A stretch of 64,000 nucleotides of DNA from Caldifarciminota bacterium (GTDB taxonomy: Bacteria > Hydrothermota > Tepidihabitantia > SM23-42). Location: positions 1,570,889-1,634,888 of the forward strand of contig CP070705.1 of the NCBI GenBank assembly GCA_020349965.1. Direction: 5' to 3'. A program made the translations under genes and the position numbers. The notes beneath the pieces are model-generated. The model had not been told where the DNA came from, ran no database searches, and was given only the letters and a program-made list of their open reading frames with translations. Positions within the stretch are counted from its first letter, which is position 1. Each line of letters starts with the position of its first letter. Shown here one piece after another: positions 17,367 through 27,140 of this stretch.

Positions 17367-18515
17367 ATGCCTGAGATCATGAATGGTTCAGCAGCTTCTC
17401 TTGCGGAAATCCGCAGCCTCTTTCCGATCACCCGTGAGTGCGTGTATTTCAATCATGCCGGTACCGGACCGATGTCTTTGCCGGCCCGAAGAGCGATCGA
17501 ACGGTGCATCGAGGTATATTCGAGGAACGCCGAATACGCGGCTGACGATTATTTCCGTTTGATCCACCGAGCGCGTGAAAAGGTAGCGCAACTAATAGAT
17601 GCGCTACCAGAAGAGATCGTGCTGACCCATAATACATCAGAGGGTATTTACATTGCCCTGGCAAATCTAACCTGGAGGGAGGGTGACGTCGTACTTGTCA
17701 TGGATGAAGTCTTTCCTGCGGTCAGATATGTCGTCGACAATAACCTGCCCGGTGTAAAGAAAATATACGTTCCTTTCTCGGGGAGGGATCCTGTTGAGGT
17801 GGTGCGAAAGTGCGCTACCGAGCACGTGAAGGCGGTCGTCATAGACCATGTTCAGTTCTTGAGCGGCGAGGTCGTCGATCTTGTTCGTTTGGGTGATTAT
17901 ACGAGGAGCAAGGGTATGGTGCTCGTAGTCGACGGTATCCAGTCGATCGGTGCCCTTGCATTTGATGCCCAGAAGGCAAGTGGAGTCGATTTCGTCGCGT
18001 GCGGTAGCGCAAAATGGCTTTTTGGACCCAGTGGAGCCGGCTTTCTCTATATTAACAGGCGGAATTTCCGGTCACTGGCCAACCTGCATACAGGTTGGCT
18101 AGGAGCAGCGTGGATAGGTTGGGAAGATATAGATGCTCTTCCTGCACTCTTTCCGGATGCAAGAAGATTTGAAATGGGAACGCGGAATGTAATAGGAATT
18201 CTTGCACTTTCCGAAAACATTGATATTTTACTTCAATATGGGATCGAAAGGGTGGAGCAGAGAATTGCGGGTGTGAAGTTGCATCTAAGGCGTTTTTTCG
18301 ACGCTGAAGGTTTTACGATCCTGGCGCCGGTCCACGGCACACAGTCCGGGATCATCACGGTACAACCGAAAGATCGTATCCGAGCACTCTACCGCCATCT
18401 GAAAGAAGCGGGTATTGTGCTATCCCTGCGCAATGAATACCTCCGCTTCTCTCCCCATTTCTACAACACTGAAGGCGAAGTTGACCAGATCATCAGCGCA
18501 ATCAGGTCTTTTTGA
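17367..18515 (+). CDS. Class V PLP-dependent aminotransferase/desulfurase-like
   Basis: The 382-residue enzyme shows the class V fold: YFNHAGTGPMSLPAR at the N-terminus, THNTSEGI in the cofactor-phosphate region, VDGIQSIGAL with the PLP-ring aspartate, and CGSAKWLFGPSG with the Schiff-base lysine. It resembles isopenicillin-N-epimerase/cysteine-desulfurase-like proteins rather than IscS or SufS. No cysteine loop is obvious near the C-terminus, so sulfur transfer is doubtful. It starts 6 nt after uvrD, so it is co-transcribed. The link to DNA repair is unclear. The substrate is unknown. Confidence 0.85.
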   Translation: MPEIMNGSAASLAEIRSLFPITRECVYFNHAGTGPMSLPARRAIERCIEVYSRNAEYAADDYFRLIHRAREKVAQLIDALPEEIVLTHNTSEGIYIALANLTWREGDVVLVMDEVFPAVRYVVDNNLPGVKKIYVPFSGRDPVEVVRKCATEHVKAVVIDHVQFLSGEVVDLVRLGDYTRSKGMVLVVDGIQSIGALAFDAQKASGVDFVACGSAKWLFGPSGAGFLYINRRNFRSLANLHTGWLGAAWIGWEDIDALPALFPDARRFEMGTRNVIGILALSENIDILLQYGIERVEQRIAGVKLHLRRFFDAEGFTILAPVHGTQSGIITVQPKDRIRALYRHLKEAGIVLSLRNEYLRFSPHFYNTEGEVDQIISAIRSF

Positions 18516-18528
18516 GTTGTTGAAGGAC

Positions 18529-20532
18529 TTATTTCTTATCTTTGGGTTTGAATGTGAAGATGACTCGATTCCCGCCGCGCTGTTTTGCTTCGTAACAGGC
18601 TTGGTCTGCGAGGTCGATCAGCCGTGATTTATCACGGGCATCATGTGGAAAAGAAGCGATACCGATGCTCAATGTTATCTTCGGTTGGATCTTCTGGACG
18701 GCGATCCTCTTGCGCATTCTTTCGGCCACATCGAGAGCAAATGAGGCGTCCGTTTCTGGAAGGATGACGACGAACTCATCTCCGCCATACCGGCATAGAA
18801 AATCCACATCCCGTATCACTTCTTTCATTATTTTACTTAATTTTTGCAGGACGATATCTCCTGCCATGTGACCGAATCGATCGTTATAATTCTTAAAGTT
18901 GTCGAAGTCGATCATCATTATGACAAAGGTACGTCGGTACCGCTCAGCACGTCTGATCTCAGCTTCAACGAACATTTCAAAACTTCTGCGGTTTGATAAA
19001 GAAGTCAATGGATCGGTGAGGGATAATTTCTTGGTTTCCTCGTAAAGCCGTGCATTGTCTATGGCAATTGCAATCTGAGCGCTTAAGCTCGACAAAAGCC
19101 TGATCGCATCCTGTGTGAATCCATTCACCTCTGAACTTTCTACATCAAGCACGCCGATCAGATGGTCACCGGTAAGTAATGGGAAGCAGACTTCGCTGCG
19201 CGTGTTTGGAATCCCAACGACGTAGTACGGATCGTTGCTTACATCAGGACTGTAGTACATTCTTCTCGTCTTGGCGACATGTCCGGTAATACCATCTTGT
19301 CCGATCCTCAGTCTGAGATCCCTGTCTTCGGCAGAATACACGATGCTTGCGTGGGTGTACAGGGCCTGCTTTTCTTCGTCAATAAGAAGAACCGAGACGT
19401 TAAGAAAATCGAATGTATCCTTGAGACGCTGCAGCACATTGTTGAGTAATTGGTCAAAATCCAGGGTCGAGATCAGGCTCTGACTTACGTCGTACATCAA
19501 CGCAGTCTCCTTGTCTTCCCTGCTGACTTTGCGGCTCAGATTCAGGTTGTCGAGTGCAACTGCGGAGTGGTAGGCAAGTGTCGACAGATAATCGATGTCG
19601 TCGTCGGTGATGTATGCGGTGTTGGAGAAGTTGACGAACAGAATGCCGATCATCTTTTTCTGTACGAGTAATGGGACACCCGCTGCTGTGGCGCCCTTTT
19701 TTTTCTGTACGAAAGGGTCTGTGCCAGGTGAGATGTTAATTTCGGAAAATACTACTGGTTTTCGGCCGCGCAGGATCGCACCGGGGGCTCCTTCATCGAC
19801 CTGTGCCGTAGATATGTGACATTTTACGCTGTCTGTGTCCCTCACGTACTCACATGCATTAGTTATAAGCTTTTCTCTCTCGTCGATTAGTATCAAACCG
19901 GCCGATTCACCGTTCACGTCTTGCACGGCTGCCTTCAATAAGATGCGGATAACGTCATCGAAGGTGAATAAAGATGCGAACAGTGTGCCGATTCCATACA
20001 TGCTTTTTAGTATCTGTTTTTCTCGGTTGAGCATGTTCTTAGTTCGGGCATTGAATAGGGCTGAGGCACCGATCTTTGCAAACAGGGACAAGGGTTCTTT
20101 CGTTTTTAATCGTTGAATGCGGCGGGGAAAATAGACATTGATGCCACCGATCAAGGTATCGTTGTGAATAAGCGGAACTGCAACGAGAGAGACAATGCCT
20201 TCTCCTTTGATCTTTTTCAGGATGTTTTTATCACCCTTCCGATATAGTTTCCTAATGTCCCTTATGAGCATCATCGTTCTCTTTTCGCAAGCCGTACGCA
20301 CAATAGTAATATCTTTACCGGCTAAATTTCTATAGTTGGGAGAGAGATTATGATGGCCGGCCGTGCGCAGCATCTTGCGATCCGCATCGTACTGCACGAC
20401 GAGTGCAGCCTTTGCTTTGGCGATCGCGCATATGTTTCTTGCGAGTAGATTACATATCTTTTTTGGGTCGGCGTTTTCGAGAAGCGGCTTGGTTAGTTTG
20501 ATAAACTCTGCGTGTACTGGAATACTGGGCAT
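18529..20532 (-). CDS. Triple-GAF diguanylate cyclase
   Basis: The 667-residue soluble protein has three GAF-like domains (about 20-165, 185-335 and 350-500) and a GGDEF domain (about 505-662). The active-site motif is intact (RYGGDEFVVILPET). An inhibitory RxxD site (RDVD) lies five residues upstream, so the enzyme should make c-di-GMP with product feedback. The GAF domains probably sense small ligands or redox state; none has an obvious haem or cysteine motif. It has no membrane segment. ATG 20532 lies 9 nt after TATAAT with no ribosome-binding site. The gene converges on the aminotransferase with a 13-nt gap and no clear terminator. Confidence 0.92.
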   Translation of the reverse strand: MPSIPVHAEFIKLTKPLLENADPKKICNLLARNICAIAKAKAALVVQYDADRKMLRTAGHHNLSPNYRNLAGKDITIVRTACEKRTMMLIRDIRKLYRKGDKNILKKIKGEGIVSLVAVPLIHNDTLIGGINVYFPRRIQRLKTKEPLSLFAKIGASALFNARTKNMLNREKQILKSMYGIGTLFASLFTFDDVIRILLKAAVQDVNGESAGLILIDEREKLITNACEYVRDTDSVKCHISTAQVDEGAPGAILRGRKPVVFSEINISPGTDPFVQKKKGATAAGVPLLVQKKMIGILFVNFSNTAYITDDDIDYLSTLAYHSAVALDNLNLSRKVSREDKETALMYDVSQSLISTLDFDQLLNNVLQRLKDTFDFLNVSVLLIDEEKQALYTHASIVYSAEDRDLRLRIGQDGITGHVAKTRRMYYSPDVSNDPYYVVGIPNTRSEVCFPLLTGDHLIGVLDVESSEVNGFTQDAIRLLSSLSAQIAIAIDNARLYEETKKLSLTDPLTSLSNRRSFEMFVEAEIRRAERYRRTFVIMMIDFDNFKNYNDRFGHMAGDIVLQKLSKIMKEVIRDVDFLCRYGGDEFVVILPETDASFALDVAERMRKRIAVQKIQPKITLSIGIASFPHDARDKSRLIDLADQACYEAKQRGGNRVIFTFKPKDKK

Positions 20533-20541
20533 GCTTGAGTT

Positions 20542-20569
20542 ATTATAACGATAGCTGGTTCGGTGTCAA
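20542..20569 (-). promoter_or_regulatory. Sigma-70 promoter, nearly leaderless, for GAF-GGDEF gene
   Basis: Minus-strand TTGACA (20569-20564), 16 bp, TATAAT (20547-20542). The start codon begins 9 nt past the -10 box, leaving at most 2-4 untranslated bases. Confidence 0.85.
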
Positions 20570-20599
20570 CATGGCGCTATCCGGTTTGTTTATATCGTA

Positions 20600-22120
20600 T
20601 TATGAGACCGGTTTGCCCCGTTTCGTTATGTCGACGATGAAGCTCCGCGTGAATAGTACGGTCATGATCGCCAAGCATAGAAGAGGGATCGCATCACCGA
20701 TCTTTCTGTAGGGCGTGTCTATTGGATCGATCGGTACTTCGCTGACTATGACATCGTCTACAAACAGCGGCCGTTCCGAAAGGACACGACCGCGTTGGTC
20801 GACTATCATGGAGATGCCGGTATTGGCGCTGCGTAGCATCACTACCCCATTCTCTACACTGCGCAGGATTGCCATGTTGTTGTGCTGTTGCGCGCCTGAT
20901 ATTCTGCCGAACCAACCGTCATTCGTGATGTTGATCAGAACTTCTGCGCCTTTGCTGACAAATCTTCTCGACAGTCCGGTGAATATCGATTCGAAGCAAA
21001 TCAAACAGGAGAACCGGAACTTAGCAGTCTGGAAGACGGTATATTCATTACCTGGGGCATAGTCGCCTTCTCCAAAGTCCACACTGCGGAGGAGGGGAAT
21101 ATGACGGTCAAAAGGGATATGTTCTCCAAAGGGAACGAGATGCATTTTGCGGTATTCCTGTTTTGCGCCTCGGCCGGGTTCGACGAGCACGGCGCCGTTG
21201 AATATCTCGCGGTCTCGTGATTCGTAGATGACCGTTCCGCTGAAGACCGGCGTTGCCAGCCGGTCAACGAGGTACATGACAAGATCCTGGTATCTGCCTG
21301 GTGATTTCAGGAACACCGGCGTTGCCGTCTCGGGCCATACAATGAGGTCCAGCTGGTCGGTTCCTTGTTGCCGGGCGACATCCACACAGCGCAGTGATAG
21401 GTCGATTAGAAGGTCGAAAGTCTTGTGCCTTAGCTCCCGGCTGAACTTGAGATTTGGATCGATGTTTGGCTGCACAATACCCAAGTGCGCAGATCTGCCT
21501 CCGGTCGTCTGAGGTCGGGCAATCCCGTAGATGACCGGTAATAAGAATATGATTGCCGCTAGAGCGAGGTGCTTCAGATTCCTTTGTCTAAGCGTATGAT
21601 AAATGGCTACATTGAGCATAACGAGCCAGAATGAAATTCCGTATACACCGTAGACAGCTGCCTGCTGAATGAAAATTGGATAACGGGCCTGTGTGTAGCC
21701 GAAGGTCAGCCATGGGAAGCCCAGTTCGCCGATTCCACGTATGTACTCCAGTCCGACTATGGCAAATGCGAATGACCATGTTCCGATCTTTCGGACAGCG
21801 AGCGCCGCCACTCCGAAATACAGCCCTGCATAAAGAAAGAGAAGGATTAGTCCGAAGACGATAAGGAGTTTTATATTCGTTTCGATCTGTAGGAAGACGA
21901 TCCAAAATAGTGTGAACATCGAGAATAGAAATCCGAATACTATGCCGGACTCGAACGATTGAGCTGGGCGCGTGTTTTCGAGGGCAAATAGCAACGGAAC
22001 GAGGCCGAACCAGGCCAGAAAGTGGATCGGTAGGGGATGGAAGGCAAGGGACATGAGTGCAGATGAGATAGCAAGCAACATCAATTTACGGTACGAGTGA
22101 ATGCCCGGTATAAAGGTCAT
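20600..22120 (-). CDS. lnt: Apolipoprotein N-acyltransferase
   Basis: The 506-residue enzyme adds the third acyl chain to lipoproteins in the inner membrane. About eight N-terminal hydrophobic helices are followed by a periplasmic nitrilase domain. The nitrilase triad is visible as VWPETATPV (Glu), YRKMHLVPFGEHIPF (Lys) and CLICFESIF (Cys). A final helix lies near the C-terminus. Length is typical. It implies a Gram-negative envelope with triacylated lipoproteins. It starts 8 nt after the upstream oxidoreductase gene and is probably co-transcribed with it and glnA. Confidence 0.95.
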   Translation of the reverse strand: MTFIPGIHSYRKLMLLAISSALMSLAFHPLPIHFLAWFGLVPLLFALENTRPAQSFESGIVFGFLFSMFTLFWIVFLQIETNIKLLIVFGLILLFLYAGLYFGVAALAVRKIGTWSFAFAIVGLEYIRGIGELGFPWLTFGYTQARYPIFIQQAAVYGVYGISFWLVMLNVAIYHTLRQRNLKHLALAAIIFLLPVIYGIARPQTTGGRSAHLGIVQPNIDPNLKFSRELRHKTFDLLIDLSLRCVDVARQQGTDQLDLIVWPETATPVFLKSPGRYQDLVMYLVDRLATPVFSGTVIYESRDREIFNGAVLVEPGRGAKQEYRKMHLVPFGEHIPFDRHIPLLRSVDFGEGDYAPGNEYTVFQTAKFRFSCLICFESIFTGLSRRFVSKGAEVLINITNDGWFGRISGAQQHNNMAILRSVENGVVMLRSANTGISMIVDQRGRVLSERPLFVDDVIVSEVPIDPIDTPYRKIGDAIPLLCLAIMTVLFTRSFIVDITKRGKPVS

Positions 22121-22128
22121 GGATGTTT

Positions 22129-23136
22129 TCAGATGGTGACGAGCTGTTCCTTCTGCGCTGATGTATAGAATGCTTCGGTGACCTCTGCGATCAAGAGGCC
22201 GTCCTCACTGCAGATAGGTGCTTCGGCTTTGCGTGTAAGACAAGCAACGAACGTATCTATCTGTGATTCATAAGAAGTCCTATAGATATTTTTTTGGGCG
22301 ATCGTTGGTGTGACGTTGAATAATTCGCCATGCAATTCCTTCTGAATCTTCAAGGGATTGAGAAGCGCAGCTCCTCTGTTGCCGAAGACGTTACAGTAGA
22401 GAAAATCCTTCTCGAAAAGCAGAGACCAACCGACTTCTATCGTCAGTAAGGCGCCGTCTTTGAAATTTATGATGCACATCGCTGTGTCCTCGACATCGGC
22501 TTCGGCCTCTTTTCTGTGAACCGAGGAAAATATGTTCTTTGGCCTTTTGTTGGAAAGGAGGTAAAGGGCTATGTCGAGGAGGTGTACACCGAGGCTCAAG
22601 AAGGCGCCGCCACCGGTCGATAGGCTCTCCAGTCGTACCGGACTCAGAATCCATTCACGCGTTCCAATGAGCCAACCGGCTTTGGCGTAGTATATTTCAC
22701 CTAGTTCACTTTCCCTGATGAATTTCTTCAGTATTTGCACATCAGGACGCAGCCGGTTATTCATGGCGAGTACGAACTTACTCTCTGCTCTCTTTGCGAT
22801 TCTCACCATCTCACGGGCTTCACGTAGGTTGAGCGCCATTGGTGTTTCGCACAAAACGTGCTTACCGTACTTCAGAGCGGCTACGGACATCGGTACGTGC
22901 AGGTAATTTGGTGTCGCGATCACCAGTGCGTCGATCTCTGGATCCTGAACGATCTCCTGAAAATCGAGGTATCTCTTGGTGATACCGTATTTCGAACCCA
23001 GATGATCGATCTTCCTTGGATCGCTGTCGCAGATCGCGGATAGACGACACTCGCTGTGCTTGGTTATGAAGGGAAGATGGGCGATCTGAGCATGGGCGCC
23101 ACACCCGACGACACCGATGTTCAGTCCTTTCTTCAT
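22129..23136 (-). CDS. Gfo/Idh/MocA family oxidoreductase
   Basis: The 335-residue product has an N-terminal Rossmann domain (IGVVGCGAHAQIAHLP). It also has the family motifs VIATPNYLH and GKHVLCETPMALN, where the usual EKP is CETP, so the typical catalytic lysine position is altered. The C-terminal alpha/beta domain follows (GGGAFLSLGVHLLDIALYL). It should oxidise or reduce a sugar or sugar-like substrate with NAD(P). I take ATG 23136, 13 nt after the glnA stop; a TTG at 23160 inside glnA is possible but less likely. No Shine-Dalgarno sequence is visible, so it may depend on glnA translation. Confidence 0.87.
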   Translation of the reverse strand: MKKGLNIGVVGCGAHAQIAHLPFITKHSECRLSAICDSDPRKIDHLGSKYGITKRYLDFQEIVQDPEIDALVIATPNYLHVPMSVAALKYGKHVLCETPMALNLREAREMVRIAKRAESKFVLAMNNRLRPDVQILKKFIRESELGEIYYAKAGWLIGTREWILSPVRLESLSTGGGAFLSLGVHLLDIALYLLSNKRPKNIFSSVHRKEAEADVEDTAMCIINFKDGALLTIEVGWSLLFEKDFLYCNVFGNRGAALLNPLKIQKELHGELFNVTPTIAQKNIYRTSYESQIDTFVACLTRKAEAPICSEDGLLIAEVTEAFYTSAQKEQLVTI

Positions 23137-23149
23137 TCGGGAAGCGTTG

Positions 23150-24496
<1,347 letters not shown>

Positions 24497-24503
24497 CGCC
24501 ATT

Positions 24504-24531
24504 ATTATAGGTAAATTCCTTTTTTTGTCAA
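24504..24531 (-). promoter_or_regulatory. Sigma-70 promoter, leaderless, for glnA
   Basis: Minus-strand TTGACA (24531-24526), 16 bp, TATAAT (24509-24504). ATG 24496 is 7 nt further on with no ribosome-binding site. The -35 boxes of this promoter and of the divergent ilvE promoter are 13 bp apart, so the two could compete or share a regulator. Confidence 0.87.
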
Positions 24532-24544
24532 CGAAACAATTTTC

Positions 24545-24572
24545 TTGACTTCAGGCTTCATTTAGCTATAGT
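24545..24572 (+). promoter_or_regulatory. Sigma-70 promoter for ilvE
   Basis: TTGACT (24545-24550), 16 bp, TATAGT (24567-24572). The leader of about 16 nt contains GGAGGA (24583-24588). Confidence 0.83.
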
Positions 24573-24594
24573 TTCTTATTCAAGGAGGAACATC

Positions 24595-25518
24595 ATGGCC
24601 ATGGCGAAGACAAAATATGTTTGGATGGACGGGAAATTTGTTGACTGGGATGATGCGAAGATCCATGTTATGTCTCACGTTATACATTACGGAAGTGGAG
24701 TCTTCGAAGGTCTGAGGTGTTACGATACGCCGAAGGGGCCAATGATCTTTCGTTTGAAAGAACACACCGACCGCCTCTTCAACTCGGCGAAGATCTACCG
24801 CATGGAGATTCCGTTCACACGGGATGATATCAACAAGGCTACCATTGAACTCATCAAGAAGAATGGATTGAAGGCAGCGTACATCAGACCCATTGCCTTC
24901 CGAGGCTATGCAGAACTGGGTGTCAATCCGTTCCCGTGCCCGGTATCGGTAACGGTGGCCACGCTTCAGTGGGGTAAATACCTCGGGGACGAAGCGCTCG
25001 AGAACGGCGTAGATGTCATGATCTCTTCATGGAACAGAATGGCACCGAACACATTCCCTGCGATGGCGAAATGCTGCGCGAATTACATGAATTCGCAGCT
25101 GATAAAGATGGAAGCCACGCTCTATGGTTTTACCGAGGGAATTGCGCTCGACAACACGGGATATCTAAGCGAAGGTTCTGGTGAGAACTTATTTGCCATA
25201 AAGAACGGCGTTATATATACACCTCCGCTGCACGCCAGCATTCTGCCGGGAATCACTCGCGATACTGTCATGACCATTGCCCGCGATCTCGGTATGAAAC
25301 TCGTCGAAGAAAAATTGGCGAGGGAATTTCTTTACATTGCGGACGAAGTATTTTTTACTGGCTCTGCCGCAGAAGTAACCCCGATCCGCTCAGTCGACAA
25401 GATCACCGTCGGAGCAGGCAAAGCAGGGCCGATTACAAAGAAACTGCAGAAGAGATTCTTCGATATCATTGAAGGCCGTGCCCCGGATAAGCACGGCTGG
25501 CTCACGAAAGTCGATTGA
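24595..25518 (+). CDS. ilvE: Branched-chain amino acid aminotransferase
   Basis: The 307-residue class IV PLP enzyme interconverts leucine, isoleucine and valine with their 2-oxoacids. Motifs are HVIHYGSGVFEGLRCY, PIAFRGYAELGVN, AKCCANYMNSQL with the PLP lysine, EGSGENLFAIKNG, LPGITRDTV and EVFFTGSAAEVTPI. Length and order are typical. It has its own promoter and an AAGGAGG site and is divergent from glnA, a sensible pairing since glutamate is the amino donor. The next gene starts 135 nt later. Confidence 0.94.
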   Translation: MAMAKTKYVWMDGKFVDWDDAKIHVMSHVIHYGSGVFEGLRCYDTPKGPMIFRLKEHTDRLFNSAKIYRMEIPFTRDDINKATIELIKKNGLKAAYIRPIAFRGYAELGVNPFPCPVSVTVATLQWGKYLGDEALENGVDVMISSWNRMAPNTFPAMAKCCANYMNSQLIKMEATLYGFTEGIALDNTGYLSEGSGENLFAIKNGVIYTPPLHASILPGITRDTVMTIARDLGMKLVEEKLAREFLYIADEVFFTGSAAEVTPIRSVDKITVGAGKAGPITKKLQKRFFDIIEGRAPDKHGWLTKVD

Positions 25519-25653
25519 ATGGCTAATAGTCCGAGTGATAGGGCAAGTGCAGTGCGTTCAAGAGTCTCAACGGAAATATCAAATGCGGCGGGATAACGAA
25601 GGTCTCATGCCAGTGATAATATTCAACCATTCAATCCGCTGTAATTTCACCAA

Positions 25654-26118
25654 ATGAAGGTAGCCATCGGCGCTGACCATCGCGGCTTCAAGACCAAGTC
25701 GTTCATCACCACGTATCTCAAGAGGCGGGGCATAGAAGTTCTTGACCACGGCACGCTCTCTGAAGAGCCGGTCGATTATCCCGACATCGCCTGGCACGTT
25801 GGAACGTCTGTTGCCCTGAAGCGGGTTAAATTCGGCATATTGCTCTGCTATAGCGGTCAAGGTATGGTGATGGCAGCCAATAAGGTGAAGGGAGTACGAG
25901 CTGCGCTTTGTGTTGACAAGATAGGTGCCCGATTGTCCCGTGCCCATAACGACGCAAATGTTCTAGTATTGCCGGCCGGTTTCATGCCATACGGTAGGAA
26001 GATGAGGGAGATAATAAATACGTTCCTAACGGCAAAATTCGAGCGTGGTCGTCACCTCCGTCGCGTCAGAAAGATGGAAGAACATCAAAAGAGTAGAGCG
26101 ATGCTGAGCCGGCCATGA
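25654..26118 (+). CDS. RpiB/LacA/LacB-family sugar-phosphate isomerase-like protein
   Basis: The 154-residue product has the RpiB fold: MKVAIGADHRGF at the N-terminus, VDYPDIAWHVG, and MAANKVKGVRAA followed by ARLSRAHNDANVLVLPAG with the conserved histidine. The catalytic loop usually written CGTGIGM is here CYSGQGM. The cysteine stays but the threonine is serine and a glycine is tyrosine, so activity or substrate may differ from ribose-5-phosphate isomerase. The 36-residue tail is unusually basic. No Shine-Dalgarno sequence precedes the ATG. Its stop overlaps the start of the next gene (ATGA), so the pair is coupled. Confidence 0.85.
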   Translation: MKVAIGADHRGFKTKSFITTYLKRRGIEVLDHGTLSEEPVDYPDIAWHVGTSVALKRVKFGILLCYSGQGMVMAANKVKGVRAALCVDKIGARLSRAHNDANVLVLPAGFMPYGRKMREIINTFLTAKFERGRHLRRVRKMEEHQKSRAMLSRP

Positions 26119-26972
26119 AGATTCTTCCAGTGGCGTTCGATTCTCTCGGTGTGCGGAGCATGGCTACTTTCGTAGAGACATCGGATGTTCGTATCTTCCT
26201 CGATCCCGGAGTCTCCGTATCTCCGGATCGATATTCCCTGCCGCCCCACCGTATTGAACTCGACCGCCACAGGGAAATGTGGCAAGCGATCACGAGATGG
26301 GTAGAGATGTCAGATATTGTAGTCGTGACGCACTATCACTTTGACCATCATAATCCCGACCATCCGGAGATCTTCGACGGAAAGGATGTTTTTCTCAAGC
26401 ATCCTCGCGAATTCTTGAACCAGAGTCAGAAAGAACGCGCCGCAACTTTCCTAAGCCGGATCGAGAAGTACGCGAAATCCATCAGCATCGCCGACGGTAA
26501 GGCCTTCAGCTTCGGCAATGCCCGCATTACGTTTTCCGAGCCTGTGCTCCACGGCATCAATGCTCAGCTGGGGTACGTCGTCCAGGTTCTGATAGAGGAC
26601 GACCAAAGGTTTCTATTTACATCGGACGTGCAGGGTCCTCTGAACTCAAGTGCGAGGGACTTTGCCATTGACATGAGTCCGAACGTGATGATCGTTGACG
26701 GTCCGGCTACCTACCTTGTCGGGTCCCATTACAAAAAAGCGGATATCGACAGGGCGATCGACAATCTTTCCGGGATCATTGACAAGTGCCGGCTCACGAA
26801 TTTGATCATTGACCATCACTTGCTTCGCGATCTGAACTGGTTAACCTACCTGGAAGTGATTAGCAAATGCAAACAGGGATTGACGGTGTGCTCGGCTGCA
26901 GGTTATCTCGGAAAGGAGGAAGATCAACTTGAAGCAAGACGCAAGGATATGTACGACGGTCAGCCCTATTAA
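26115..26972 (+). CDS. UPF0282-type metallo-beta-lactamase-fold hydrolase
   Basis: The 285-residue protein opens with KILPVAFDSLGVRSMATFVET and the DPGVSVSPDRYSLPPH segment that I associate with UPF0282, a family best known from archaea. The metal motif is THYHFDHH, with further ligands likely in FSEPVLHG, LFTSDVQG and IIDHHLLRD. It should be a binuclear-metal hydrolase, substrate unknown. The gene is coupled to the rpiB-like gene by a 4-nt overlap, which suggests a phosphorylated or cyclic sugar substrate, but that is inference. Archaeal origin by transfer is possible. Confidence 0.8.
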   Translation: MKILPVAFDSLGVRSMATFVETSDVRIFLDPGVSVSPDRYSLPPHRIELDRHREMWQAITRWVEMSDIVVVTHYHFDHHNPDHPEIFDGKDVFLKHPREFLNQSQKERAATFLSRIEKYAKSISIADGKAFSFGNARITFSEPVLHGINAQLGYVVQVLIEDDQRFLFTSDVQGPLNSSARDFAIDMSPNVMIVDGPATYLVGSHYKKADIDRAIDNLSGIIDKCRLTNLIIDHHLLRDLNWLTYLEVISKCKQGLTVCSAAGYLGKEEDQLEARRKDMYDGQPY

Positions 26973-26982
26973 CGGATTCAAC

Positions 26983-27078
26983 TGTGGATAATTTGGTAAA
27001 AGCTGTGGATAACTTATTCGCATGAAATTTCGGCACTTCTATGTTTTTTTTAATATGCCGTTTTATGGGTTATCCACA
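26983..27078. promoter_or_regulatory. Cluster of three perfect DnaA boxes with AT-rich tract
   Basis: The 9-mer TTATCCACA occurs three times in 96 bp: reversed at 26983-26991 and 27004-27012, forward at 27070-27078. Between them lies a T-rich stretch (27041-27066) that could melt. This is the layout of a small replication origin or a DnaA-controlled site. No dnaA, dnaN, gidA or rpmH gene is nearby in the window, so which it is remains open. Confidence 0.7.
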
Positions 27079-27140
27079 AACTCATGCAATAACGCAGAAT
27101 CCCTTATCAGGTGTTTTATACCCGGAATAAGGCGGGTCTT

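Noticed and set aside
25519..25596. 25-codon frame starting right after the ilvE stop
   Set aside because: Low-complexity peptide (MANSPSDRAS...), no ribosome-binding site and no overlap with the next gene.
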